64,000 bases of DNA. It comes from Nemophila menziesii (lineage: Eukaryota > Streptophyta > Magnoliopsida > Boraginales > Hydrophyllaceae). The translations under genes and the position numbers were made by a program. Positions within the stretch are counted from its first letter, which is position 1; every line of letters begins with the position of its first letter. Location of the stretch: contig JARWIR010000011.1 in NCBI GenBank assembly GCA_029959085.1, positions 5,333,840 to 5,397,839 on the forward strand. Reading direction: 5' to 3'. Positions 35,850 to 48,399 of this stretch are shown piece after piece. The notes under the pieces are model-generated. The model did not search any database, was not told the origin of the DNA, and saw only the letters and a list, made by a program, of their open reading frames with translations.

Positions 35850-37287
35850 AACTTCATAATTAAGTTTAAAACTACTTATTATTTAAAATTGTCAACACAA
35901 AATTGAGGCCATCTTTTAAACATTTGCAAAACCAACAACAATCTATCAAATATGAAGTAAATAAAAGATTAATCCTATCTTTTGATATATCTATGATTAG
36001 AGAGACTAAATATTAAATCAAAGTTAAAATCCAACCAAATAGATATTCATTATCATCAATCGTAAAATAAAATACATATGTTTCTAAATAATATCGACGA
36101 ACTATATCACAATCAAATAATTATTAGTAAATTACATTGAGCATTAAGAGAAATTGGATTTTAACGGCTTGGAAGGGAAGCCAAAGAAGAAATGAAACAG
36201 CACAATCAACTGGAAAGAGAAATTGGATTTGGAAATTAAATTTGAATGGTTTGGAATAGAAAAGAAAGAGAAGGAAAGAAACCATTATTTTAAATAGTTT
36301 ATTTGCGATCAATTAACATAGATATAAATAATGCAATTGAACAATAAAAGTTTTAATTTTATTTACAAAATATTTTACTCTTCTTATATTTTTTTTATTA
36401 TTTTTGACCGGTTTTGAGATTATTATCAAACATGTACTGTACAGAAGAAGAAGACTATGGATCCTAAAATTTAATCTGGATGTTATTTCGTATGGTCAGA
36501 TACACACACGACAAGAGTTACAAAAAATACAATTTTACAAACTCCACCATTTAAATCAATCAAAAATTTACTCTAACTTAATTACGATTAATGAATACTA
36601 CATTGATTGATATAGGGGGATCTTTGCACGGATCAATGTTTGATCAATCAAACGATGGATACATAATAAACAGTATTTATTATTCACATAATTGAGCAAG
36701 AATTGAAAAAGTACCTTGGATGACTTCAATAGGCTTTGTAGGAACGATCTTAATCAAAACAATCTACAAACAAATAATAAGAAGTGACAAAACATACACA
36801 ATTATATATAACACAAGACCTGGATACCTTAGAAAGGGTAGGTTGCCTTGGAAGGGTTTGCTAAATCAATTGTTTATGGACTGTAAAAATATTAAATCGG
36901 GTTTAAAATTAAACTTTAATTTGGGTTCTTCGATGGTGGAGAATGGTCTTGTGCAGGCTTGGTGGAAAGGTGAGTGTGAAGATGGTCGAAAGTAGTCCTT
37001 GGCGGCGGGTGGATGTAAGTGAAAAGTGATGAGATTAAGTTTAGAAATAAACTTTAAATTGGGTTCTTTTTGTTTTTGCGTGTGATATGGTGATGAAATT
37101 ATTTTTTCTTTTTGTTTTTATAATGGAATAATGGATTTGCTAATCAGATTTTTCTTTGATTTTTGGATATTAAATATATTTTTTTTTAAATTAAAAGATA
37201 ATTAATTAATGAAAAGTGGGTTCAGAAATAATCTTGTCCATCACTTATGTTGGGGTCAGAATCAATTCTAGCCACCACTGGGAAAGT
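35850..37287. repeat. U7 spacer A (empty MITE site)
   Basis: Spacer A. Around 37,168-37,175 it has the clean empty site (TATTAAATATATTT) that is occupied by a MITE in the duplicate at 55,982. No supportable gene. Confidence 0.75.
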
Positions 37288-38504
37288 TTTTTTATCAATA
37301 AATTAAACTTTTATTAAAATAAGCTTAACCTGCAATGTCATTACAACTTTCACCTACTAGTGCCGAGCAAATATAAATAGCCCTACTTTGACTATTACAT
37401 AATAAGCCTATTACAATTTTGATCAAAACTAAAGAAATAAACTCTAGACTATTAGACCCAATAAGCTAACTAGACTCTATTTTAAGAATAAGAGAATCTG
37501 CTTCTTTACTTTCGTATTTTCTCCTTCCTACTTTCACATGGACTAGAATGTAAATCCTTTTCCATATATGATATTCACTTAGGAAATTCCCACCATGTTA
37601 CATTTCATTTCTCTCCCACCATACACGGTATATATAAGTAGTAATAAATGTACCTACAATATCAACAACTTCTACACAATGAATTAAATTGATTATATTA
37701 ATTAATTCTTCCAAGTCGGCATGATTAACCTTAATATTACACCGCTGAAGCATCTTTAATAAAATTCGCTTTGTGAAAGAGCAACTTATAAATAAGTGAT
37801 TAACTTCTTCTATATTAGCATTGCAGAAACATCAAAGTTGGTTCACTTGCATTCCCGAACTGAGCATCCTAGCTTTGATAGATAATCTGTCCTGAAAGCA
37901 TAACCAAGAAATAAATGCACACCTCGGTATACAAGACTTTGTCCATACTAGTTTCCACCACTTCACTTCACTCTTTTCAACTGCAATTTTCTCAAAGGTT
38001 TTCTTGAAGGAGAAACGTCTTATATTACTCTCCTTAAATATAATAATGTCATCCCCACTAGAAAGTTTAATATTACAGATATGAGGGAGTAGTTTGCCCA
38101 CAATAGGAGGCAATCTCCATCTATTACCCCTATAAAATGAAGAAATAGTTTTATTACAGTTAATGTCATCGCTACTAAGATCAATTCCTAAGAATTATTG
38201 TGAATTTTTTCCACCTACCCATCTATACCAAATTAAGAATGTATTCTTATCATTCTTTATAACATGAGTAATAAAGCCATAAGCTAGGTACCTGATCTTC
38301 AAAATCTGATTCCATATCCATGTGTGAGCTTGTTTTATATTCAAGCTCCAGCTACACCTGCCTTTAATGATATTATGATGAACCCACAAACTTCACAAAT
38401 TGTGTTTTTGTGAGTATATTCTCAAGAAAGTAGCTAGGAGGCAGACTTTATCTATATCTTCAATACATGGAATACCACGAGACCTCCTTGTGCTTTACTA
38501 GAGC
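37288..38504 (-). pseudogene. U7 LINE fragment (zf-RVT)
   Basis: Minus-strand LINE relic, open at 38,195-38,389 and 37,832-38,113. An in-frame stop near 38,192 (GAATTATTG for GAATTCTTG) and later changes interrupt it. The duplicate U10 lacks the first stop, so that change came after the duplication. Confidence 0.8.
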
Positions 38505-39673
38505 AAATATTAATAACTCTTTTTTGTTTTAATAATTTATGTTTGAATTTATTTATATCAATGAAAATAGTTAATTAATTAAACATTTTGCTAATTTGGT
38601 TTGACTTGATTATTTTTATAAATAACAGTGTATAATGAGGTGAATGATAAGATTGATGGTCATGATATTACAAATATCAAGTATATATACTTAAAGTATG
38701 AAATTCTTTGATATCTTTTTATTGTGTCGTCGTGCCTCTTTCTTGTTTTGGTTATTTAAAGTACCAGTAGCTTTAAAATCCAAGTCACTTAATACTAAAT
38801 TCGTACCAATTAATTATATTATTATGATAAATCTAAATTTACTACTTTTCACCATTAACCTGAATAGAATTTGGAAAATTTAAATATATTTTAACCCTAC
38901 TCCTATATGAATTATAACTTAGTCCAATAAAAATAAGACGTGATAAGTCTTATTCTTGAAAAATAAAAAACTAAAAATATAATGATGGATGGAGATTTTG
39001 GTGATATAAATATGATGGTTATTTGGAATTATAAGAATTATAAAGTTAATATTTTTTAAGATATAGGGATAATATACCATATTTATTAATATATTATACA
39101 TTTATGTTCTTAAGATTAACATGGATTGTATATTATTAACTTTATTAACCTTGCCTCTTAATTTAAAAAGATATTGTGCATCTTTCAAATTAATATAATA
39201 AATGAGTATTTATATTATTTTTATTATGTCTTGAATATGAAAATGATCTATGTGAACTAAAAACACGATTAACTAAGTACGTGCTTTAAAATTCTATGTT
39301 TTAGAATTTTAGCTGAAATTTAGATTTTATAATGATATAATATTCCATATAGAAAATTTAGTAAAACTAATAAATTCAAAAAGTAGATAACAAAATTAAG
39401 AAACTGTACCGGTTAAAGACATGATTTAATGCAATTAATAATTAATGAATTACATGGGATGCATTTTTCGCTCGATCTTAATTGCACCCAAACAAGACTC
39501 GCAAAGCTCCTTAAAACAACATTCCTTCAGGAACCACAAACCATCTATTCAACATATACATATTTAGTCAAAACAATTTATATAATGGAAAAAACTTCAA
39601 AAGTATTCATAAACAAATCGTTACTAATTGAATCGATTGTGAGTAAGCACTTACTTGGATTTTGATACTCAGA
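38505..39673. repeat. U7 spacer B
   Basis: Spacer B, AT-rich; no gene supported. Confidence 0.7.
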
Positions 39674-40868
39674 TAATTATGTATCAATATGCATTTTCCC
39701 CTTTTCATAAATGAGTAATTTTACATATCACTCATTTCATACAGCCCTCATACCACCCTCTTTTACGTGGTTACGAGCAACATTAACTCTTATACGAAGA
39801 TAAGAAGTAAATATAAAATAAAATTCTTATTTTATGAATCGTATTAACAAAAAATATTCAACAATTATACAAGTAAATAAGAAACTCATTAACTTCAGTT
39901 ATCCATATAAACAAACATATAATAATAATAGAAATTGTACCTATAAAAGAGATTTAAAAAACACGTTATTAAGATAGATGCGAGTTCAAAATCATTCTAA
40001 CACTTATAAAATAATTAACTTACATACTGGATTAAACTTAATCACGAAACTTGATATATACATATATTGTGATACATATCGATATTCGTTAATTACAAAC
40101 ATAGATCTTTCGTATAAGATGAGAATTACTAATACTATAAGATACTTACCATCAAGATCTATTTTAAAAATCTATTACATAACTCGAAAAAGATAAATAA
40201 ATTATAGGAATAAAAAAATAATTTTATTTTATTTTATAGCGTACCAATAATTTTATTATATCTTTCTCGAGTTATGTAATAGATTTAAAAAATAGATCTT
40301 GATGGTAAGTATCTTACAATATTAGTAATTCTCAACATATATGAAATATTTATGGTTGTAATTGAAGAATTTCGATATGTATCAATATATATTTATATAT
40401 CAAGTTTACTGATTAAGTTTAATCCACTGTGTAACTTAATTATTTTTTAAGTGTTTGATTGAATTTTATCTCGCTTCTATCGTAATACCTTTTTTTAAAT
40501 TTATTTATTGGTATATTTTCTATTATTATATGTATGTTTATATGCATAAATGAAGTTAATGAGTTTCTTGTTTACTTGTATAATTGTTGAATATTGTTTG
40601 TTAATATGATTCATAAAATAAGAATTTTATTTTATATTAATTTTTTTATCTTCATATAAGATTTAATGTTGCTCATATATGTTATATAATTTATAAATAA
40701 GAATGCTATATACCACCCCCTTATGTGGTGTGGTTTGATTTGAAATGAATTAATTTTCAGTCGAATCACACCACGTAAAATGGGGTGGTATAAGGGTTGT
40801 ACGAAATGAGTAATATATAGAATTACTTATTTATAAAAAGATAAAAATACATATTGATACATAAGTAA
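39674..40868. repeat. U7/U8 large palindrome with arm deletion
   Basis: About 70 bp is lost at ~39,770, removing most of the left-arm hairpin (GTGGTTACGAGC joint). The right-arm hairpin at 40,710-40,800 is intact. The duplicate at 58,652 is not deleted. Confidence 0.8.
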
Positions 40869-42255
40869 CGTTATATTTAAGTTTAAAACTACTTATTATT
40901 TAAAATTGTTAACACAAAATTGATGCCATCTTTTCAACATTTGCAAAACCAACAACAATCTGTCAAATATGAAGTAAATAAAAGATTAAGGCTATCTTTT
41001 GATATATATACGACTAGAGAGACTAAATATTAAATCAAAGTTAAAATCTAACCAAATAGATATTCATCATCATCAATCGTAAAATAATATACATATGCTT
41101 CTAAATAAAATTGAAGAACTATACAATAATCAAATAATTTTTAGTAAATTATATCGAGCATTAAGAGAAATTGAATTGTATCGGCTTGGCAGGGAAGCCA
41201 AAGAAGAAATGAAAAAAGCGCAATCAACTGTAAAGAGAAATTGAATTTGGAAATTAAATTTGAATGGTTTGGAATGGAAAAGAAAGAGAAGGAAAGAAAC
41301 CATTAATTTAAATAGTTTCTTTACAATCAATTAACATAGATATAAATAATGCAATTGAACATTAAAAGTTTGAATTTTATTTACAAAATATTTTACTCTT
41401 CTTATATATTTTTTTTTTATTTTTGACCCGTTTTGAGATTATAATCAAACATGTACTATACAGAAGAAGACTATGGATCTTTCGAATGGTCAGAAACACA
41501 CATGACAAGAGCTACAAAAAATACAATTTTACAAACTCTACCATTTAAACCAATCAAAAATTTACTCTAACTTAATTACTATTAATGAATACTACATTGA
41601 TTGAGATAGGGGGTTCTTTGCACTGATCAAAGTTTGATCAATCAAATGATAGATACATAATAAAAAATATTTATTATTCACATAATTCAGCAAAAATTGA
41701 AAAACGTACCTTGGATGACTTCAATAGGCATTGTAGGAACGATCTTAATCTAAAAATTTTACAAACAAATAATAAGAAGTGACAAAACATACACAATCAT
41801 ATATAAAACAAGACCTGTATACCTTAGAAGGGGCAGGTTGCCTTGGGAAGGGTCTGCCAAATCAATTGTTTATGGACTGTAAAAAGATGAGATCGGGTTT
41901 AATATTAAACCTTAATTTGGGTTCTTCGATGGTGGAGAATGGTCTTGTGATGGTCGAGCATAGTCCTTGGCTGCTGTGGCTGTAAGTGAAAAGCTATGAG
42001 ATTAGGTTAAAAAAAAAACTTTAATTTGGGTTATTTTTGTTTTTGCGTGTGTTATGGTGATGAAATTATTTTTCCTTTTTGTTTTTATAATGTAATAATG
42101 GATTTGCTAATCAGTTTTTTCTTTGATGTTTGGGTATTAAATATATTTTTTTTCTAAATTAAAAGATAATTAATTAATGAAAAGTGTGGTCAGAAATAAT
42201 CTTGGCCACCACTTATGTTGGGGTCAGAATCAATTCTAGCCACCACTGGAAAAGT
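40869..42255. repeat. U8 spacer A
   Basis: Spacer A with small internal losses near 41,470 and 41,950. No supportable gene. Confidence 0.75.
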
Positions 42256-43081
42256 TTTTTTTTTCAATAAATTAAAATTTTATGAAAATAAGCTCAACCT
42301 CTAATGTCATTACAACTTTCTCCTACTAGTGCCGAGAAAATATAAATCACCTACTTTAACTATTACATAATAAGTGATTAACTTCTTCTATATTAGCATT
42401 GCAGAAACAGCAAAGTGGCTTAACTTGCATTTCCGAACTGAGCATCCTAGCTTTGGTAGATAATCTATCTTGAAAGCATAACCAAGCAATAAATGCACAA
42501 ATCGGTATACAAGACTTTGTCCATACTAGTTTCCACCACTTTACTTCACTCTTCTCAATTGCAATTTTCTCAAGGGTTTTCTTGAAAGAGAAACCTCTTA
42601 TATTACTCTCCTTCCATATAATAATATCATCCCCACTAGAAAGTTTATATTACAAATATGAGGGAGTAATTTGCCCACAATAGGAGGCAATCTCCACCTA
42701 TTACCCCCATAGAATGAAGAAATAGTTTTATTACAGTTAATGTCATCGCTACTAAGATCAATTCCTAAGAATTCTGGTGAATTTTTTCCACCTAGCCATC
42801 TATCCCAAATTAAGAATGTATTCTTATCATTCCTTGTAACATGAGTAATAAAGCCATAAGCTAGATACCTGATCTTCAAAATCTGATTCCATATCCATGT
42901 GTGAGCTAGTTTTAAATTCAAGCTCCAGATACACCTGCCTTTAATGATATTATGATGAACCCACAAACTTCACAAATTGTGTTTTTGTGAGTATATTCTC
43001 AAGAAAGTAGCTAGGAGGTAGACTTTATCTATATCTTTAATACATGGAATACCACGAAACCTCCTTGTACTTTACTAGAGC
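42256..43081 (-). pseudogene. U8 LINE fragment with internal deletion
   Basis: About 400 bp covering the end of the zf-RVT region and part of the 3' region is missing, joined at ~42,372 (CATAATAAGTGATT). The remaining part is open at 42,598-42,966, then shifts frame near 42,647. U11 has the identical deletion. Confidence 0.8.
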
Positions 43082-43930
43082 AAATATTAATAACTCTTTT
43101 TAGTTTTAATAATTTATGTTTGAATTTATTTATATCAACAAAACATAGTTAATTAATTAAACATTTTCCTAATTTGGTTTGACTTGAATATTTTTATAAA
43201 TACCAGTGTATTATGAGGTGAACGATAAGATTGCTAGTCATGATTTTACAAATATCAGGTATATATACTTAAAGTATGAAATTCTTTAATATCTTTTTAT
43301 TGTGTCGTCGTGCCTCTTTCTTGTTTTGGTTATTTACAGTACCAGTAGCTTTAAAATCCAAGTAACTTAATACTAAATTTATGCCAATTAATTATATTAT
43401 TATGATAAATATAAATTTTCAACTTTTCACCATTAACATAAATAAAATTTGGAAAATTTAAATATATTTTAACCCTAATCCTATATGAATTATAACTTAG
43501 TCCTATAAAAATAAGACGTGATAACTCTTATTCCTGAAAAATAAAAAACTAAAAATATAATAATGGATGGAGATTTTGGTGGTATAAATATGATGGTTAT
43601 TTGGAATTCTAAGAATCATAAAGTTAATATTTATTAAGATATAAGGATTATATACCATATTTATTAATATATTATACATTTATGTTCTTAAGATTAATAT
43701 GGATTGTATATTATTAACTTTATTAACTCTTCCTCGTAATCTAAAAAGATATTGTGCATCTTTTAAATTAATATAATAAATGAGTATTTCTATTATTTTT
43801 ATTATGTCTCGAATATGAAAATGATCTATGTGAACTAAAAACACAATTAACTAAGTACGTGCGTTAAAATTCTATGTTTTAGAATTTTAGCTGAAATTTA
43901 GATTTTATAATGATATAATATTCCATGTGA
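43082..43930. repeat. U8 spacer B, cut at the retroelement block
   Basis: Spacer B up to the equivalent of ~3110 in U1 (ending ...ATATTCCATGTG). No gene. Confidence 0.7.
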
Positions 43931-44141
43931 TACATATATTTTTTAGAATTTTAGCTAAAATTTAGGAACTATCTTAGCTAAAATCTTTAATTAATTAACT
44001 ATTTTTTGTTGATATAAATAAATTCAAACATAAATTATTAAATAAAAAAAGAGTTATTAATAAATTATTAAATCATAATATTAATAACTCTTTTTTGATT
44101 TATACCATTGAAATTTTCTATCAAAGCTAGGATGCTCAGCC
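43931..44141. repeat. Patchwork of small array pieces at the retroelement joint
   Basis: Holds a duplicated TTTTAGCTAAAATTTAG piece, then an inverted scrap of spacer B (AATTAACTATTTTTTGTTGA, as at ~10,795). A hairpin AAAGAGTTATTAATA...TATTAATAACTCTTT follows (44,046-44,098). Last comes an inverted LINE scrap (TATCAAAGCTAGGATGCTCAG) just before the gag-protease sequence. The same patchwork is at 63,001-63,205. Confidence 0.7.
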
Positions 44142-44495
44142 AAGAATAATAAAATCACAAGGAAAAATAAAAGAGCCAGCTTTAACTAAAACATCTTCAG
44201 TTTTACCTATTGGTCGTGAGAGGGAGCGATCCGCCATTTGTAATACCACAGATGTGGGTACTACTTCTCCAATATTAAGCTTCTCGAAAAGGGATCTAGG
44301 CATGAGATTGATGCTCTCACCTAAATCATATAATGCTTTCCCGGTCCAACTATCTCCTATACCGATGGGAATTGTAAAACTTCAGGGATCCTCTAGCTTC
44401 CGTGGCAACTTACTTTGACATACATCACTACAGTCCCTAGGTAATCCAATTGTTTCCCCAGTTTCTATACTTCGTTTGTTGGAGAGAATGTCTTT
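44142..44495 (-). pseudogene. Ty3/gypsy-like protease fragment
   Basis: Continues the gag frame: KLPRKLEDP, a TGA at 44,392-44,394, then SFTIPIGIGDSW, YDLGESINLMP and LQMADRSLSRP. In plant gypsy elements of the Athila/Tat type the aspartic protease motif commonly reads DLGAS; here it is DLGES, whereas the duplicate at 63.4 kb keeps DLGAS. The fragment ends at ~44,142 with no reverse transcriptase or integrase. Retroelement relic. Confidence 0.75.
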
Positions 44496-45313
44496 CATTA
44501 ATTTAAGATAGGTTGGAATTCTCTTGAGAGCTTCAACAAGGGGTATATATTAACTTCCAACCTCTTCAACATGTCAACGAACTTCTTGAATTCCAGGTCA
44601 TTGTCCTTCTTTCTGACACGTGAAGGGTAAGGTGGTGGAGGGCGTGTATTAAGTTCCACTGGTTTTCTTGTCTTCTCAAGTGTCTTGGTTGGGACACTCT
44701 TTGGTTTAACTACCTCCTCTACTGTATCTTTGATTGTTTCTTCCCCCCTTGTTTCTAGAATAGGGACTGGTTCAGACTCTCTTCTTGTTGGAGGTAGTTG
44801 TTTTCCACTTCGCAATTCAACTGCATGGCAAGAATCATTTCTAGGAGCAGTAGTATCACTTGGAAGTTGCCCTTTTGGCCGATTTTGTAATGTACTTTCC
44901 ATATGTGATAAGGTATGCTCTAGTTTCTTGATTAACTTTTGTTGGGCTTGAATTTTCTGTTGGCTACGACTCATATTCTCAGCTGCTTGCATTAATTTAG
45001 CCATACTCGAATTCAAGCTTTGGATTTGTTCTTGTTTTGCCAGTTGCATTGATTGTTTAGGTGGATCTTTCTTCGTTTCTTGACAAGCTTTCTTAACAAT
45101 GGGCGCCTTTTTCTGAATAGGTTATGGTGGATTATAGGATTGAGGTTGGGGTTGATGATAAGTCTCTTGATTACCGACCCAACTCCTTTGTTGCGGAGGT
45201 TGTTGATAATTAGTGTAGCTTTCTTGAGGATGATTATAACTATTCAAATAATAGTTATTTTGCGGATATGTAACGGAAGCTACTACTGGATTATTCATAA
45301 ATCCTTCCCACAC
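44496..45313 (-). pseudogene. Ty3/gypsy-like gag fragment
   Basis: C-terminal half of a plant gypsy gag. A Gln/Asn/Tyr-rich part (YPQNNYYLNSYNHPQ, 45,122-45,313) is separated by a TAA at 45,119-45,121 from a coiled-coil-like Gln-rich stretch. Then come ELRSGKQLPP, a proline-rich linker RPPPPYPSRVRKK and FKKFVDMLKRLEVNI. A two-base TA gain near 44,544-44,550 shifts the frame; the duplicate at 63.6 kb lacks it and reads on through IPLVEALKR. Recognised from the conserved LRSGK and PYPSR...LKRLEVNIP layout of Athila/Tat-type gag. Confidence 0.8.
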
Positions 45314-45394
45314 ATGATTTCATTGATCCACAACCAGGACACAAAGGAATTGTACGGATTGTATTCATACATCAAAAACTTGGTGTCGCCTAGG

Positions 45395-46870
45395 TTGTGA
45401 TAAAAATAAGATAGATATAAGTCAAGAAAACTACGCACTCTCACCCTAGACAGGCACTGTACTGCAAGTATTACAGGACGTATGCAAGTTTTAGATAGTA
45501 AGTTGAGTTCGTTCTGAGGGACTTAAGTGTGTTATACGAGTAGGAAACAATAGCGAGTAAAAGTAAATAATTAAAAAACAGAAAATTAAAGTGAAGAATT
45601 TCGAAATTTAGAATTTAAAACTAGGAAAATAAAGACAATAAAATAAATAATTAAAAATATGAGATGAGAAGTATAGCTTAGGTTTTGCTAGTATGCACTA
45701 ATCCTTCTAATTCTATCTATAAATCTAGTTCATAAGGGAGAATATTAGCTCTTGGTATACTTAGTCAGGATTCTAAATTCCCCAATCTTAGACCTTGAGA
45801 GCGACTAAGGGGGCTACGGAACAACCAAGACGAGGACTCAAATAGGGTTATCAAACGCCACTAAGGCCCTATCCAGCACACTACAATCAATTGGTGATAT
45901 GGTGGTTAAAACAAACCCTAATGACTATCTAGTTAGAAGTATGTTTTGTCAGAACTGCTATCGACACTAGACATTATGTGGTGGTTCAATAGTTAAACAC
46001 CCTGTCAAGGAGACCATCTAACTACTATTAAAACAATCCTAAAGTGATCAGTTCTAGGAAAGACAATAAATCAAAACACATAAGCAAATATAAAGTAAGT
46101 AGCTAATATCAGATTAAAACATATAATTCCCAAAGAAACTTAGATAGAAGAATTAGAATTCATAGATTATACATATGCAAAACCCAAGCTATGGGAGGTT
46201 TAGTTCATACCTGAAGGAAATAAACTAAAAGAAATTACAAAAGACATCATCTTGCTCTCTACAATAAACTGGAAGAATAAAACCTTAAGAACTAATTACT
46301 ATGAGGCAAGGATGATTTACAAGTGATATAAGGGTGTATTTATAGGTGTTTAGAAGACCTAATTCATTTTCTTGAGGAAGAGGTAAGTTATTGGACTTCT
46401 AGCCCAACTCAAATTCGTATGGAAATAAAGATAAACACTGCTGCACCGTTTTGAGCATATCTTCTTCGTTATTGGTCGGTTTGAACTCCATAATATACCA
46501 AAAGAATCGCAACAGAATTATATTGACCCTGAAGAAGGAAAACTCCAAATTCGGCCTATTTCTTAGGTAAAAACCCACATCTTTGGACGTGTATGCAGAA
46601 TCCCAAATTTAGGCAGCTTTTTCTTTTCCATCTTTTTAGCTTTTATTTCCTTATCTCCAATTACCATGCAAATCTTTTTCCATAAGTTGTTGTCTTTGAC
46701 TTGGACTCTAATTAATCTCAATAATTATCTTTAAAGCTACACACTAAATAAACAATTAAACCCAATATGCTCTAAAAATAATAATTCTACAAATCAAGAC
46801 ACAAAATAGGAAAGTGCACTAAAACTCAAGAAAAACGACATTATTGACTTCTAAAACACTAAAAATGATG
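45395..46870 (-). mobile_element. LTR-like sequence upstream of the gag fragment
   Basis: On the minus strand this block precedes gag, as a 5' LTR would. A TATAAATA box lies at 46,337-46,344, and a CT-rich region follows. The 3' side contains ATCACAACCTAGGCGACACC then CAAGTTTTTG, resembling the sequence ahead of the primer site in plant gypsy elements, but the primer site itself seems lost. It has no coding potential. Exact ends and the partner LTR are not visible, so the assignment is by position and composition. Confidence 0.5.
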
Positions 46871-46912
46871 TCTCATCCTAACATAAATCTATCACAAATG
46901 AGGAGACATCAA

Positions 46913-47161
46913 ATACCGTTTGTAGAAGCTCTCAAGAGAATGCCGAAATATCTAAATTTCATGAAGGACATTCTTTCTAACAAACGAAGATTCGAAACTG
47001 AGGATATGAGTCGATCACCAGAGGAGTGTAATACTATCGAGTTACCACCAGAAACACCCCTTCCCACGAAATCTTGGATGGCACCATCCATGATTATGAA
47101 GAATCGAGCTGAAAAGTTCGTGGGAATTAGAGGCAAAGGGTGGAAATTTCGTCATTCTTAA
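46913..47161 (+). pseudogene. Opposite-strand gag scrap
   Basis: Plus-strand IPFVEALKRMPKYLNFMKDI...LSNKRRFE is the same gag/protease linker that the minus-strand copy carries (IPLVEALKRIPTYLKLMKDI at 63.6 kb). After about 55 codons the similarity stops and an unrecognised tail runs to TAA. It shows that two retroelement pieces in opposite orientation were joined here. Confidence 0.7.
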
Positions 47162-47337
47162 TCGAGGTAACACGTCTAACTTTATAAGACGTTAAACAAA
47201 AGTGCTATATGGGAGACAACCCGTAATTTCTTTTATATTTTTACGTTTCTAGTTTTTAATTTATGTTTAGCTTAGTCAAATTTAGTTGATATTGCATATT
47301 TGAGAAAGGTATTAGTGTTTTTGATGCTTAGGTATTG
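47162..47337 (+). other. Retroelement 3' region remnant
   Basis: GACGTTAAACAAAAGTGCT and TATGGGAGACAACCC resemble the sequence that follows pol in many plant gypsy elements (GCGCTT...GGGAGGCAACCC). It then runs into array spacer B at ~47,338. Recognition from memory of that motif only. Confidence 0.45.
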
Positions 47338-48399
47338 AATATTTTTATTAATAACAGTGTATTATGAGGTGAATGATAAGATTGTTAGTCATGATTTTAC
47401 AAATATCAGGTATATATACTTAAAGTATGAAATTCTTTGATATCTTTTTATTGTGTCGTCGTGCCTCTTTCTTGTTTTGGTTATTTAAAGTACCAGTAGC
47501 TTTAAAATCCAAGTAACTTAATACTAAATTCATACCAATTAATTATATAATTATGATAAATCTAAATTTACTACTTTTCACCATTAACATAAATAGAATT
47601 TGGAAAATTTAAATATATTTTTACCCTAATCCTATATGAATTATAACTTAGTCGTATAAAAATAAGATGCGATAATTTATAATCCTGAAAAATAAAAAAC
47701 CAAATATATAATAATGGATGGAGATTTTGGTGATATAAATAAGATGGTTATTTGGAATTCTAATAATTATAAAGTTAATATTTTTTAAGATATAGGGATT
47801 ATATACCATATTTATTAATATATTATACATTTATGTTCTTAAGATTAATATGGATGGTATATTATTAACTTTATTAACCCTGCCTCTTAATTTAAAAATA
47901 TATTCTGCATCTTTCAAATTAATATAATAAATGAGTATTTCTATTATTTTTATTATGTTTTGAATATGAAAATGATCTATGTGAACTAAAAACACGATTA
48001 ACTAAGTACGTGGTTTAAAATTCTATGTTTTAGAATTATAGCTGAAATTTAGATTTTATAATGATATAATATTCCATACAACAAATTTAGTAAAACTAAT
48101 AAATTCAAAAAGTAGATAACAAAATTAAGAAACTGTACTGGTTAAAAACATGATTTAATGCATTTAATAAATAATGAATTACATGGGATGCATTTTGCTC
48201 GATCTTAATTGCACCCAAACAAGCCTCGCAAAGCTCCGTATAACAACATTCATCCAGGAACCACCAACCATCTATTCAACATATACATATTTAGTCAAAA
48301 CAGTTTATATAATGGAAAAAACTTAAAAAGTATTCATAAACAAATCTTACTAATTGAATCGATTGTGAGTCGGCACTTACTTGGATTTTGATACTTGTA
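47338..48399. repeat. Spacer B after the retroelement block
   Basis: Array sequence resumes in mid spacer B (TGAATATTTTTATTAATAACAG). It is closer to the U1 spacer B than to those of U6-U11. No gene. Confidence 0.7.

Noticed and set aside
44685..44951. Plus-strand open stretches at 44,685-44,951 and 45,053-45,400
   Set aside because: Antisense shadows of the gag fragment.
45395..46870. Full LTR retrotransposon with paired LTRs
   Set aside because: No second LTR, primer site or pol core is visible in the window; only one LTR-like block beside gag fragments.
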